Assembly: GCA_031401675.1 (NCBI GenBank)
Contig: JANNRR010000136.1
Coordinates: 1-64,000 of the forward strand
Source: JANNRR01 sp031401675
GTDB lineage: Bacteria > Pseudomonadota > Alphaproteobacteria > Rhodobacterales > Rhodobacteraceae
Length of the DNA stretch: 64,000 nt
Direction: 5' to 3'
Positions 1 to 12,436 of this stretch are shown here, in pieces. Positions within the stretch are counted from its first letter, which is position 1. Every line of letters starts with the position of its first letter. The notes beneath the pieces were generated by a model. The model was not told where the DNA came from and ran no database searches. It saw nothing but the letters and a program-made list of their open reading frames with translations. The position numbers were made by a program, and so were the translations under genes.

Positions 1-1
1 C

Positions 2-844
2 GAGCCGACGGTGGACCGCGTCGGGGGCTGGGCGTCCAACGGCCTGGTACAGGGTTGGGACCTGAGCAAGATCAACCTCGACAACTATCTGCCGGGTCTG
101 GCTGACGGCCATATGGGCGAGATGGCGACCGTGGACGGCAAGCGGATGATCCTGCTCTCGGTCTGGGGCACCGAAGCGCTGGTCTACAACAAGGCCGAGG
201 CCAAGCTGTCCTCGCCGCCGTCGCTGGGCGATTTGTTCTCGGGTGCCAACATGGCCTGTCTGCGCCCGCATTCGTCGCTGGCGGCGATGGGCCGCTGGCT
301 GGATGCGACCGGCAAGCTGCCGCGCCCGTGGACGGATGGCTATGCCGACGAAGCCGCGATGGTCGAACTCTGGGACATCGCGCTGGCCGAAGCCATCAAG
401 GCCAAGCCGTCGATCGTGCAATGGTGGTCCGGCGAGAACGAAGCGCAGGCCGGTTTCCTGACCAACGGCGCCACCATCGGTCTCAACTGGGACTCGACCG
501 GCTTCAACCTGGCAAAGGATGGCTTCGGCTTTGTGCCGCCGGTCGAGGGCGCATTTGCCTGGAACCAGGGCATGGTGCTGATGTCGAACGCCGTCAACGT
601 CGATCAGGCGCATGAATGGGCCAAATGGTTGTCCACGCCGGAAGGCGCGTCGATGTGGGCCACCGCCTTCTCCGCCAACCCGGCGGCCAGGGGGGCGATC
701 GACCTGATGGACCCGGCGGTGAAGGATTACTACAACGCTTCTTTCAATGACGAGGCGCTGAAGAACCTGTGGTGGTGGCCGGCGCAGCAGGCATGGTTCG
801 TCGCCAAGCGTGGCGAGTATGCCGACAAGTTCAAGGCCGCCTGA
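2..844 (+). CDS. ABC transporter substrate-binding protein, PotD/PotF-like (5' end missing)
   Basis: C-terminal part of a periplasmic binding protein; the frame is open to the first bases, so the start and signal peptide lie outside the window. About 280 residues remain of the usual 340-370. Text such as LLSVWGTEALVYN near the beginning and LSTPEGASMWATAFSANPAARGA near the end is typical of the spermidine/putrescine-type (PotD/PotF) binding-protein family. It would capture the substrate and hand it to the importer encoded directly downstream (ATPase plus two permeases, same strand). A strong hairpin after the stop could keep this gene at higher expression than the rest. Substrate unknown; the oxoprolinase downstream hints at a cyclic amide rather than a polyamine (inference). 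Confidence 0.88.
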   Translation, partial: EPTVDRVGGWASNGLVQGWDLSKINLDNYLPGLADGHMGEMATVDGKRMILLSVWGTEALVYNKAEAKLSSPPSLGDLFSGANMACLRPHSSLAAMGRWLDATGKLPRPWTDGYADEAAMVELWDIALAEAIKAKPSIVQWWSGENEAQAGFLTNGATIGLNWDSTGFNLAKDGFGFVPPVEGAFAWNQGMVLMSNAVNVDQAHEWAKWLSTPEGASMWATAFSANPAARGAIDLMDPAVKDYYNASFNDEALKNLWWWPAQQAWFVAKRGEYADKFKAA

Positions 845-861
845 TCTGGCCGCATGATCTG

Positions 862-899
862 CCCGCCGGGGTCGCACCGACTCCGGCGGGTTGCTTTTT
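862..899 (+). terminator. Intra-operon hairpin after the binding-protein gene
   Basis: An 11-bp stem (862-872 with 880-890, one G-T wobble, 7-nt loop) is followed by a T-rich run at 891-899, 18 bp after the binding-protein stop. It looks like a partial intrinsic terminator, a common arrangement that lets a binding protein be made in excess over its transporter subunits. Confidence 0.6.
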
Positions 900-976
900 G
901 TCAGGCTTGCTGCAAGGCTCGACCCAACAAGAAACGGCCAAGAAACGGCCAGGAAACGGCTACGAACGGGGATGCG

Positions 977-2074
977 ATGACCGCAGGGGTTGATCTGGAC
1001 AGTGTCTGTGCGGATTTCGGCACGTTCCGCGCCGTCGACCGGGTGAATGTGAACATCCGGCCCGGCGAGTTCTTTTCGTTTCTGGGTCCGTCGGGCTGCG
1101 GCAAGACCACGATCCTGCGGATGATCTCGGGCTTCACCAATCCCAGCGAAGGCGCGATCCGGATCGGTGGCAAGGACATGAAGGACACGCGGCCGAACCA
1201 GCGCCCGACCGCGCTGATCTTTCAGAATCTGGCGCTGTTTCCGCTGATGCCGGTCTGGGAAAACATCGCGTTCGGTCTGGAAGTGCGCGGCGTCGACAAG
1301 AAAACCCGGCGCGCCCGCGCTGAGGAATTGCTGCGGCTGGTCGATCTGCATGATAGCGCCGACAAGGCGATCAGCCAGTTGTCGGGCGGCCAGAAACAGC
1401 GGGTCGCAATTGCCCGTGCGCTGGCGGTGGAACCCGACGTGATGCTGCTGGACGAACCGCTCAGCGCGCTTGACCTGAAGCTGCGCCAGCACATGCGCGC
1501 CGAACTTCGCGCCATCCAGAAACGCACGCAGGTCACCTTCATCTACATCACCCACGATCAGGGCGAGGCTCTGGCCATGTCCGACCGCGTCGGCGTGATG
1601 TCGCAGGGCAAACTGCAACAGGTGGCAACCCCGCGCGAGATCTACAACGAACCGGCGAACGGTTTCGTGGCCTCGTTTGTCGGTGAAAACAACATCTTCG
1701 CGGGCGAGATTGTCGGCACCAGCGGTGCCCTGGCCCGGTTCAGGACCGCCAGTGGCACGTTCGAAGCGCGGGTGGGGCCCGGTGTCGGGCAGGGGGTCAA
1801 GTCGCGGTTATACCTGCGCCCCGAACACTCGCGGCTGGTAGCGGCCCCCGAAGCCGGCAACTCGATTCCGGTGGAAGTCACGGATGTGGCATTCGAGGGC
1901 AATTTCATCTCGGTCCAGATGCGCGATGCCACCGGTCAGGTGCTGGTGGCCGAAGCTCGCAACGATGGCAGCGACAAGGTGCCGAAACAAGGCGACAGGA
2001 TGTTTCTGGGATTCGACGCCAGCCACGCCGTGATCCTGACAGGCGACATCTCCGCCAAGGACCCCGAGGCATGA
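977..2074 (+). CDS. ABC transporter ATP-binding protein, PotA-like
   Basis: 365-residue ATPase of the spermidine/putrescine importer family. Visible motifs: Walker A GPSGCGKTT (about residues 37-45), signature LSGGQKQRVAIARAL, Walker B VMLLDEPLSALD, and the switch histidine in YITHDQGEA. A TOBE-type C-terminal domain (about 280-360) has the family phrase LYLRPEHSRL. The open frame extends to 854, but that would translate through the upstream hairpin, so I chose the ATG at 977. The stop overlaps the next permease gene by 4 bp (ATGA), indicating translational coupling. It energises uptake with the binding protein at 2-844 and both permeases. Confidence 0.93.
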   Translation: MTAGVDLDSVCADFGTFRAVDRVNVNIRPGEFFSFLGPSGCGKTTILRMISGFTNPSEGAIRIGGKDMKDTRPNQRPTALIFQNLALFPLMPVWENIAFGLEVRGVDKKTRRARAEELLRLVDLHDSADKAISQLSGGQKQRVAIARALAVEPDVMLLDEPLSALDLKLRQHMRAELRAIQKRTQVTFIYITHDQGEALAMSDRVGVMSQGKLQQVATPREIYNEPANGFVASFVGENNIFAGEIVGTSGALARFRTASGTFEARVGPGVGQGVKSRLYLRPEHSRLVAAPEAGNSIPVEVTDVAFEGNFISVQMRDATGQVLVAEARNDGSDKVPKQGDRMFLGFDASHAVILTGDISAKDPEA

Positions 2075-3003
2075 AGGACCTGCTGAACCGCTATGGACCG
2101 TGGCTGACCACCATCTTTGTGCTGCTGACAGCCTTCTGGCTGCTGGCGCTGGTGATATTGCCCAATCTTTACCTGTTTGAAAACTCGTTCCGCCCCTACT
2201 TGCCGCTGGTCGATGTGGGCGGGCCAAAGGACACCTACAGCTTTGCCAACTACCTGAAAATCCTGTCCAGCCCGCTGCCGGTCAGCATTCTGGGGTTCGA
2301 GGTGCTGGTGCCGATCCACATCACGGTGTTTCTCGGCACGATCTTCTATTGCTCGATCGTCACCCTGTTCAGTTTCGCCATCGCCTACCCGCTGGCCTTT
2401 GCTCTGGCCAAGGTTTCCAGCGCGAAATCGCTGCCGACGATATTCCTGCTGCTGTTCATCCCGCTCTGGGTGTCGGAGATTCTGCGCTCGTTCGCCTGGT
2501 TCATCATCCTGTCGTTCAACGGCCCCCTGTCGACCGCGCTGGTCGATCTGGGGATCATCGCCAAACCGATCCGCTGGATGTGGAGCATGGGCGGCTATGG
2601 CGGCGTGATCATCGGTCTGGTCTATGCCTATGTGCTGTTCATGCTGTTCCCGCTCTACAACGCCATACAGTCGCTCGACACCAACCAGATCGAGGCGGCC
2701 GAGGACCTTGGCGCGCCGTGGTGGCGCATCCATTGGCGGGTGATCCTGCCGCATGCCAAGCCGGGGATCGCCTCCGGCTCGGTGATGGTGTTCATGCTGT
2801 CGGCCGGCTCGATTCTGGTGCCGACGCTGCTGGCCTCGACCAGTTCGCGCTGGTTTACCGAGATCATCCAGCAATGGATGTTCGAAAGCCAGGATTGGAA
2901 CACCGGCTCGGCCTATGCCTTCATGCTGTTGATCCTGTGCACCGTGTTCGTTTCGGTCGTGATGTGGGTGTTCCGCGTCAAGCTTTCCGACATTGCGAAA
3001 TGA
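2071..3003 (+). CDS. ABC transporter permease, PotB-like
   Basis: 310-residue inner-membrane protein with an N-terminal helix (about residues 12-35), a large periplasmic segment, then further membrane helices. The EAA loop is clear: IEAAEDLGAPWWRIHWRVILPHAKPGI, where the ATPase docks. It belongs to the binding-protein-dependent permeases of the PotB/PotH type and forms the heterodimeric channel with the next gene. Starts by ATGA overlap with the ATPase gene. Confidence 0.92.
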   Translation: MKDLLNRYGPWLTTIFVLLTAFWLLALVILPNLYLFENSFRPYLPLVDVGGPKDTYSFANYLKILSSPLPVSILGFEVLVPIHITVFLGTIFYCSIVTLFSFAIAYPLAFALAKVSSAKSLPTIFLLLFIPLWVSEILRSFAWFIILSFNGPLSTALVDLGIIAKPIRWMWSMGGYGGVIIGLVYAYVLFMLFPLYNAIQSLDTNQIEAAEDLGAPWWRIHWRVILPHAKPGIASGSVMVFMLSAGSILVPTLLASTSSRWFTEIIQQWMFESQDWNTGSAYAFMLLILCTVFVSVVMWVFRVKLSDIAK

Positions 3004-3010
3004 GCGCGGA

Positions 3011-3853
3011 ATGAGACAGACACGCTCCTCGGACTGGCTCTTTCACACCTATGTGGCGCTGTTTCTGGCCTACATGCTGGTGCCGCTGATCGTGATGGGC
3101 GGTGCCGCCTTCAACGACAGCCGCTTTCCGTCGATCTATCCCTGGAAAGGCTTCACCGACCAGTGGTTCGTGGAATTGTGGGCGGACGGGCGGATGTGGA
3201 ACGCGTTCCGCAACACCATCTATGTCGCATTGGCCGTGGTGCTGATTTCCGTGCCGATCGGCACCGCCGCCGCGATCCTGATCAACTCCATCGGCGGGCG
3301 TACCCGGTCAATTCTTTACGGTCTTATGGTGGCCCCGATCCTGACCCCCGGCGCGGTGATCGGAATTTCGACGCTGTTGTTCTGGAACAAGATCGGCAGC
3401 GGGCTGGGATCGGATCTGGGGATTTTCAACGCCGGCCTGCATCTGAGCGTCCTCGGCCAGGTCAGCTATATCGCGTCCTTCGTCATGCTGCTGGTGCTGG
3501 CGCGGCTGCAAAGCTTTGATCGCGGTCTGGAAGAGGCGGCGCTGGATCTGGGGGCCAGCCACGGTCAGGTGATGCGCCGAATCCTGTTGCCGCATCTCTA
3601 CCCCGCCATCGGTGCCGGCGCCGCCATCGGGTTTTTCCAGTCCATCGAGAATTTCAACGTCACCCTGTTCACTCGCGGCACCTATGACACCCTGACCGTC
3701 TATGTGTTTTCCAAGGTCCGCTCCGGCATCACCCCCACGATCAATGCGCTGGCGCTGCTCTTGATCGCCTTCACGCTGTTCTGCGCCATCGCTTACGAGG
3801 TGCAGCGACGCCGGGCCGAACGGCAGGCGGCCGCCCTGTTGAAACAGGCCTGA
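3011..3853 (+). CDS. ABC transporter permease, PotC-like
   Basis: 280-residue permease, second half of the channel. Six hydrophobic stretches are visible, plus the EAA loop LEEAALDLGASHGQVMRRILLPHLYPAI. The frame can be extended to a TTG at 2993 inside the upstream gene, but the ATG at 3011 is preceded by a purine-rich GCGGA and gives the normal N-terminus. Last gene of the transporter set; 86 bp separate it from the oxoprolinase gene on the same strand. Confidence 0.92.
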   Translation: MRQTRSSDWLFHTYVALFLAYMLVPLIVMGGAAFNDSRFPSIYPWKGFTDQWFVELWADGRMWNAFRNTIYVALAVVLISVPIGTAAAILINSIGGRTRSILYGLMVAPILTPGAVIGISTLLFWNKIGSGLGSDLGIFNAGLHLSVLGQVSYIASFVMLLVLARLQSFDRGLEEAALDLGASHGQVMRRILLPHLYPAIGAGAAIGFFQSIENFNVTLFTRGTYDTLTVYVFSKVRSGITPTINALALLLIAFTLFCAIAYEVQRRRAERQAAALLKQA

Positions 3854-3939
3854 CTCCGCATCCGCGCTGCGCACCCGGCACTGCCATTGACACCACCGCC
3901 AATCGTTTCCATTGCTGCGGCGGGCACAGGGGGCGGCGG

Positions 3940-7521
<3,582 letters not shown>

Positions 7522-7686
7522 GCGTGCCCGATTGACTGGAACCGGCGCAAGACCTGTGGCGGTAAAGACTCGCGCCCCGGCCCGGCGTTCCGTCATGGAT
7601 TTACCCGGCCTTTGCGCCGCCTTAACATCTGTGCATCACCTTGGCACTTGCCTGCCAGCAGGACCGAACTTCAGGAGCCGCGCCAG

Positions 7687-8313
7687 ATGACCCCCCAGAA
7701 CCTTTTGACCGCCGACGCTGATTCCGAGCCCGAGGATGATGCCACCGGCCTGCCCGATACCACGACGCGGCGCTATCAGACCCGGCAGAAGATGCTGGCG
7801 ATGCTGCCCAAGAACGCGGTCTGCGCCGAGATCGGCGTCTGGACCGGGCATTTCTCGATCCAGATACTGGAGGTGACGGAACCGCGCGAACTGACGCTGA
7901 TCGACCCGTGGGACATGATCTCGGACCAGCCCGACACCGATCGCAGCAACGAAAAACATGCCGACGCCAGCTTCATGTCGACCATGTATCAATCCATCGT
8001 CGATCTGTACGGCGGCCTCGGCAATGTCCGCATCGTCAAGGGCCTGTCGGAACCGGTGCTGGCCAGCTATCCCGATGGCTACTTCGACTGGGTCTATATC
8101 GACGGCAACCACCTGTATGACTTCGTGCTGAAGGATATCCAGCTGTCCTATCAAAAGGTGAAGCAGGGCGGCGTCATCGTCGGCGACGACCTGTTCTGGA
8201 AAAAGAACGGCCGCCAGCATGTGCGCGAGGCGGTGTTTGCCTGTCTGAAAGCCTGGGGACCCAAGGTCCGCTTTGAAAAGGTTGGGGCCCAGTTCATGAT
8301 CCACAAGCTGTAA
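7687..8313 (+). CDS. Class I SAM-dependent methyltransferase (Methyltransf_24-like)
   Basis: 208 residues. SAM-binding motif I is AEIGVWTGHFSIQIL, followed by ELTLIDPWD and, later, DWVYIDGNHLYDFVLKDIQLSYQKVKQGGVIVGDD, the acidic post-motif typical of the Methyltransf_24 group. I chose the ATG at 7687 because an AGGAG lies 9 bp upstream; the frame itself runs back to a TTG at 7612. Isolated gene with 165 bp of non-coding DNA before it. Target unknown; relatives modify sugars, lipids or small molecules. A second, unrelated-looking methyltransferase of similar class lies at 49925-50662. Confidence 0.8.
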   Translation: MTPQNLLTADADSEPEDDATGLPDTTTRRYQTRQKMLAMLPKNAVCAEIGVWTGHFSIQILEVTEPRELTLIDPWDMISDQPDTDRSNEKHADASFMSTMYQSIVDLYGGLGNVRIVKGLSEPVLASYPDGYFDWVYIDGNHLYDFVLKDIQLSYQKVKQGGVIVGDDLFWKKNGRQHVREAVFACLKAWGPKVRFEKVGAQFMIHKL

Positions 8314-8438
8314 GGGGCGGACTTTTCCGCCGGGTGGCGGCCAAAGGCTGCTGTGCGGCGGGCGCGGATGTTAGAGATGTGTCTTGTTTTGTTCCGAATA
8401 GTTCTGGCGTGCGCCTGACCGTCGGGTGGCGCGGGCGA

Positions 8439-8969
8439 TTAAGCCGGAACGTAGGTCAGCCTGATCACCTCCGCGCCAATCCGGTCGCTGGCCACAAGGC
8501 GCAGTGGCGGCCGGGGGCCGGCGAAGAATGGTTTGCCGCGGCCCAGCACGACCGGGTGGAAGTAGAGGCGATACTCATCAATCAGACCAAGGTCGGCCAG
8601 GCTTTGCGCCAGAACCGTGCCGCACACGTCAATTTCCCCAGCAAGCTGCGCCTTGAGCGCCCGTATCGCTGCCTCGATGTCATCTGAAACAAGGGTGGCG
8701 TTGGGGCCGACGGAGGTGAGGGTGCGCGATACGACCCATTTCGGCTGGCTGCGCCATGCGGCTGCAAAGTCGCGGTGCTCCGGGGTCCAGTCTGGCTGGT
8801 CTTCATCCCAATACTGCATGATCTCGTAGATGCGGCGGCCATACAGACTGCCCGACACGCCGCGCACCTGATCTATCCAGTGACGAAAGAGGACGGGATC
8901 CGGTGCAAATTCCTGATGGTCGACGTAACCATCGAGCGACAGGTTCATTCCGAACACGAACTTCGCCAT
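8439..8969 (-). CDS. Dihydrofolate reductase family protein (RibD C-terminal-like)
   Basis: 176 residues beginning MAKFVFGMNLSLDGYVD, the standard opening of the RibD_C/DHFR-like family. Also visible are FRHWIDQVRGVSGSLYGRRIYEIM and VCGTVLAQSLADLGLIDEYRLYFHPVVLGRGKPFF, the NADPH-binding and C-terminal consensus. The frame runs to 9137, but the ATG at 8969 has GGAG about 9 nt upstream and gives the canonical start. These stand-alone proteins are NAD(P)H-dependent reductases of mostly unknown substrate; a role in riboflavin synthesis is not implied. Convergent with the methyltransferase gene. Confidence 0.85.
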   Translation of the reverse strand: MAKFVFGMNLSLDGYVDHQEFAPDPVLFRHWIDQVRGVSGSLYGRRIYEIMQYWDEDQPDWTPEHRDFAAAWRSQPKWVVSRTLTSVGPNATLVSDDIEAAIRALKAQLAGEIDVCGTVLAQSLADLGLIDEYRLYFHPVVLGRGKPFFAGPRPPLRLVASDRIGAEVIRLTYVPA

Positions 8970-9173
8970 ACTGCGAAAACTCCAACCGTAACTGGTCAGA
9001 AAACCTAGAACCGCTGGCACGGCTAGGCAAGGCCGCCTGTTTTGGCGAACGAACCGCCGGAGGGCCGCTCGTTCATCCTCTGTGCAACGTGTTTCGCAAT
9101 ACGACGGCCCGGGATGGGTGCCGCGCGGTGTCAGCACGCCGACACCCTTTTGCAGGCAGCTTGCCCGGCCGGA

Positions 9174-10184
9174 TCAGTCGTAGCTGAGATCGACCGCTTT
9201 GCCGCGAAAGATGGTGTAGGCAAGCACGGTGTAGCAAAGGATCAGGGGCAGCACGACGGCGGTTCCGATCAGGATGATGAAAAGGCTTTCGGGGGCGCTT
9301 GCCGCCTCGTAGATCGTGAGCTTGTCGGGGACGACGAACGGGTAGAACGAATAGGCAAGTCCAAGGAACGACAGTGCAAACAGCGCTGTGGCGGCGACGA
9401 AGGGCACCCAGGCGAGGCGGTCGCCCGGCATCGGCAGCCGGCGCAGGGTGATCCAGATCAGCAGTACCAGCGCGCCGGACAGGATCGGGAAGGGCGCCAG
9501 CAGGGCCAGTTCGGGCCAGATGAACCACTTTTCCCAGATCCGTTCCGAGACGAGCGGGGTGGCGGCCGAGATCGCGCCCATGCCGAGCATCAGCCCCCAG
9601 ATGCCGCCCTTGGCCCATGCGACGGCTTTCAGTTGCAGCGCGTCTTCGGTTTTCAGGATCAGCCAGGCGGCACCGATGAAGCTGTAGCCGACGGTCAGGA
9701 ACACCGCCGTCAGCGCGGCAAAGCCGAGCGTGGCCCAGGTGTGATCAAGGCCCATCACATACATGCCCAGCATGAAGCCCTGCGACAGCGAGGTCATCAG
9801 CGAGCCGGTGAAGAACGCCTTGTCCCAATGCGCCTTGTAGGCGGCGGGGGCCTTGACGCGGAACTCGAACGCGACGCCGCGCAGGATCAGGCCGATCAGC
9901 ATGACCGCGACGGGCAGGTAGAGCGCGGTCAGGATCGCGCCGTGGGCTGCGGGGAACGCCACCAGCAACAGGCCGATGGCAAGCACCAGCCAGGTCTCGT
10001 TGGCATCCCAGAACGGGCCGATCGAGGCGACCATGCGGTCCTTTTCCGTGTCGGTGGCGAACGGGAACAGGACACCCACGCCCAGATCGAACCCGTCGAG
10101 CACGACGTAGATCAGGATCGACAGGCCCATCAGCCCGGCGAAGGCGAGGGGCAGCCAGATGGTGGGGTCTCCGAACAGGTGCAT
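9174..10184 (-). CDS. cydB: Cytochrome bd-type quinol oxidase subunit II
   Basis: 336-residue integral membrane protein with about eight hydrophobic helices. The N-terminus LAFAGLMGLSILIYVVLDGFDLGVGVLFPF and the stretch PFWDANETWLVLAIG are CydB hallmarks (the Trp/Asp-Gly-Phe-Asp region and the E-T-W motif). Non-haem subunit of the terminal oxidase that reduces O2 with quinol. I placed the start at the ATG at 10184, 4 bp after the cydA stop; the longer frame overlaps cydA. Usual length is 335-380. Confidence 0.95.
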   Translation of the reverse strand: MHLFGDPTIWLPLAFAGLMGLSILIYVVLDGFDLGVGVLFPFATDTEKDRMVASIGPFWDANETWLVLAIGLLLVAFPAAHGAILTALYLPVAVMLIGLILRGVAFEFRVKAPAAYKAHWDKAFFTGSLMTSLSQGFMLGMYVMGLDHTWATLGFAALTAVFLTVGYSFIGAAWLILKTEDALQLKAVAWAKGGIWGLMLGMGAISAATPLVSERIWEKWFIWPELALLAPFPILSGALVLLIWITLRRLPMPGDRLAWVPFVAATALFALSFLGLAYSFYPFVVPDKLTIYEAASAPESLFIILIGTAVVLPLILCYTVLAYTIFRGKAVDLSYD

Positions 10185-10188
10185 GATT

Positions 10189-11574
10189 CTACTCCGCCGC
10201 CACGGCGATGGCTTCCGCCGCGTGCGAGGTCGGCGGCAGCGGCGGGTTGTCGCCGCGTGCCGCCTTGCGGGCAAGATAGGTCAGAACGCCCATATAGGCG
10301 AGGATCAGCGCGCCATAGACGGCGAGATAGGCAATCAGCGTGCCGAGGACCATCGGGGCGGGGACGGCGGCGACGGCCTGCTTGGTGCTGAGGACACCGC
10401 TGACGAGCCAGGGCTGGCGCCCGATCTCGGTGGTGTACCAGCCGGCGAGCGTGGCGATCCAGCCGGAAAACGCCATCGCGGTCAGGGCGTAGAATACTGG
10501 CCTTGGCAGGCCCTCGACCCCGCGCCTGCGCCAGAGCATCAGCAAGACGGTGCCCCAGGAGACGAGCAGCATCAGAAGGCCGATGCCGACCATGACGCGG
10601 AACGACCAGAAGACTTGCAGGACAGGCGGGTGCAGCACCGTGCCGTCGGCTGCAACATAGTCGTTCAGGCCGGGGACGACGCCATCGGCATGGTGGGTCA
10701 GGATCAGGCTGGCGAGGTTCGGCACGCCGATCTCGAACCGGTTTTCGCGGGCTTCTGCGTCGGGAATGGCGAACAGCAGCAGCGGCTTGTTCGGCCCGGT
10801 GTCCCAGTTGCCCTCCATCGCCGCGACTTTTTGCGGCTGGTGTTCCAGCGTGTTCAGCCCGTGCATGTCGCCGGCGAAGATCTGGATCGGAATCAGTCCG
10901 GCCGCGACCCAGGCACCGACTTTCAGCGTGCTCTGCACCGCCGCCGAGCGGTCGCCGCAAAGCCAGCGGAACGCCGACAGGCCCATGACCAGAAACGAGA
11001 CCGTCAGGCCCGAGGCGAGCAGCATGTGCACCAGCCTGTAGGGCATCGAGGGGTTGAACACGATCGCCCACCAGTCAGTCGCGTAGGCGACGCCGTCGAT
11101 CATCTCGAAGCCCTGCGGGGTGTGCATCCACGAGTTCAGGACGATGATCCAGAACGCCGACATGGTGGTACCGAAGGCCACGAGGAAGGTGGCGGTGGTG
11201 TGCAGCCAGCCCGGCACACGGCGGAAGCCGAACAGCATGATGCCGAGGAACGTCGCCTCGAGGAAGAAGGCGGTCAGGACTTCGTAGGCGAGCAGCGGGC
11301 CGGCGATGTTGCCGACCGTCTCCATGAAGCCCGGCCAGTTGGTGCCGAACTGGAAGCTCATGGTGATGCCCGACACGACCCCCATGGCGAAGGACAGGGC
11401 GAAGACCTTGACCCAGAAGCGGTAGGCCTCCATCCACTTGTCGTCGCGGGTGGCGTTGAAGCGCAGCTTGAAGAACAACAGCATCCAGCCGAGCCCGATG
11501 GTGATCGTCGGGAACAGGATGTGGAACGAGATGTTCGCCCCGAACTGGATGCGGGACAACAGCAGCGTGTCCAT
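10189..11574 (-). CDS. cydA: Cytochrome bd-type quinol oxidase subunit I
   Basis: 461 residues. LSRIQFGANISFHILFPTITIGLGW contains the N-terminal haem-ligand histidine. LEHQPQKVAAMEGNWDTG marks the quinol-binding loop start, and TTEIGRQPWLVSGVL is the conserved C-terminal region. Length near 460 and the compact Q-loop match the short, cyanide-insensitive (CIO-type) class rather than the roughly 520-residue E. coli form (inference from length). The start ATG is preceded by AAGGAGGT at ideal distance. Oxygen-scavenging, non-proton-pumping oxidase of the cytoplasmic membrane. No obvious FNR box was seen upstream. Confidence 0.95.
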   Translation of the reverse strand: MDTLLLSRIQFGANISFHILFPTITIGLGWMLLFFKLRFNATRDDKWMEAYRFWVKVFALSFAMGVVSGITMSFQFGTNWPGFMETVGNIAGPLLAYEVLTAFFLEATFLGIMLFGFRRVPGWLHTTATFLVAFGTTMSAFWIIVLNSWMHTPQGFEMIDGVAYATDWWAIVFNPSMPYRLVHMLLASGLTVSFLVMGLSAFRWLCGDRSAAVQSTLKVGAWVAAGLIPIQIFAGDMHGLNTLEHQPQKVAAMEGNWDTGPNKPLLLFAIPDAEARENRFEIGVPNLASLILTHHADGVVPGLNDYVAADGTVLHPPVLQVFWSFRVMVGIGLLMLLVSWGTVLLMLWRRRGVEGLPRPVFYALTAMAFSGWIATLAGWYTTEIGRQPWLVSGVLSTKQAVAAVPAPMVLGTLIAYLAVYGALILAYMGVLTYLARKAARGDNPPLPPTSHAAEAIAVAAE

Positions 11575-11797
11575 GATGACCTCCTTGAGCTAGTCAGTCC
11601 GTCAGATAATCCGGTCGGCGGCTTTCGCAACGGTGGGCAGGTATGCTTGGACACCATGCCTCAGGATGGTGGCGGCCAGGCTGGCCGGTTGGTCGGGATC
11701 GCGGCGGTGGCGAACCGTCTGGCGGCCAGGATGGAGGGATGACCAGCCGCTGGCAAGCGGTGGCTGCCATGGGTCGGCAATCGGGAGCCGGGCCGGA

Positions 11798-12280
11798 TCA
11801 GGCGGTGATCAGGTAAGGCGTCGCAAAGGCATGTTCCTCGAGGTTGGCGCCGGCCCCGATGCGGTCGATCACGGCAAACAGGCCCGGGGCGTGCAGCGGG
11901 GTCAGCACGCCATGCCAGGTGCCGCGGTGCAGGTTGATCCCCTGACCCGGGGCAGTCAGGAACGCGCGCGGGGTGGCAGGGGTGCCGCCGACGTCAGGGG
12001 CGACAATGACCAGGAAAGGCTGCAGGGTCATCGGCACAAAGGCCTGCGAGCCAAGCGTGTGCCGCTCGACCAGATCGAGCCGGTAGGGCAGGCTGCGCGG
12101 CACGGCGTGAAAGATCGACAGGCCGGCGCGCCCGTCGGTAAAGTCGAGCCGGGCGCGGTCATGATATCGGGCGCACAGACCCCGGTTAATCAGACGGTCC
12201 GGCTCGCCCGCGGCGTCGAGCACATCGCCGAAGGGGGCGAAGGCTTCGGTGGTCAAGGTCTCAACGCTTATCCGGTTCAT
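11798..12280 (-). CDS. allA: Ureidoglycolate lyase
   Basis: 160 residues. EAFAPFGDVLDAAG near the N-terminus, a central SIFHAVPRSLPYRLDLVERHTLGSQAFVPM, and HRGTWHGVLTPL are the AllA consensus (cupin-like fold). Splits ureidoglycolate into glyoxylate and urea, the last step of allantoin breakdown. Same strand as, and 156 bp downstream of, the ureidoglycine aminohydrolase gene that makes its substrate; the gap holds a tandem repeat and a GC-rich motif. Complete length for the family. Confidence 0.93.
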   Translation of the reverse strand: MNRISVETLTTEAFAPFGDVLDAAGEPDRLINRGLCARYHDRARLDFTDGRAGLSIFHAVPRSLPYRLDLVERHTLGSQAFVPMTLQPFLVIVAPDVGGTPATPRAFLTAPGQGINLHRGTWHGVLTPLHAPGLFAVIDRIGAGANLEEHAFATPYLITA

Positions 12281-12303
12281 CGGGGCCTTTCAGGAAAGCC
12301 GGG

Positions 12304-12412
12304 AGCGCTGCCCCCGGACCCCCGGGATATTTGCGACAAAGTGAAACCGGGAGACAGGGGGTGATTTGCAGCAGGGCGGGGCGGCGGGCAGAGGCGGGCA
12401 GAGGCGGGCAGA
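12304..12412. repeat. GC-rich intergenic motif plus 10-bp tandem repeat between allA and allE
   Basis: At 12310-12332 a self-complementary C/G block reading CCCCCGGACCCCCGGGATAT is followed by TTGCGAC. I associate this phrase with intergenic spacers of Rhodobacterales genomes (recollection, not checked). Downstream, the 10-bp unit GGCGGGCAGA repeats three times exactly (12383-12392, 12393-12402, 12403-12412) and then degrades. No coding potential seen. Confidence 0.5.
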
Positions 12413-12436
12413 GGCGCGAGGGTCGCGGGGCAGCGG

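Noticed and set aside
7642..7656. Sigma-54-like TGGCAC...TGC upstream of the methyltransferase gene
   Set aside because: The GG-to-GC spacing is 9, not the required 10, and no enhancer-type site or regulator is seen.
8316..8331. GGCGGA/TCCGCC hairpin after the first methyltransferase
   Set aside because: Only 6 bp with a T-containing loop and no T-run after the stem. Too weak to call a terminator.
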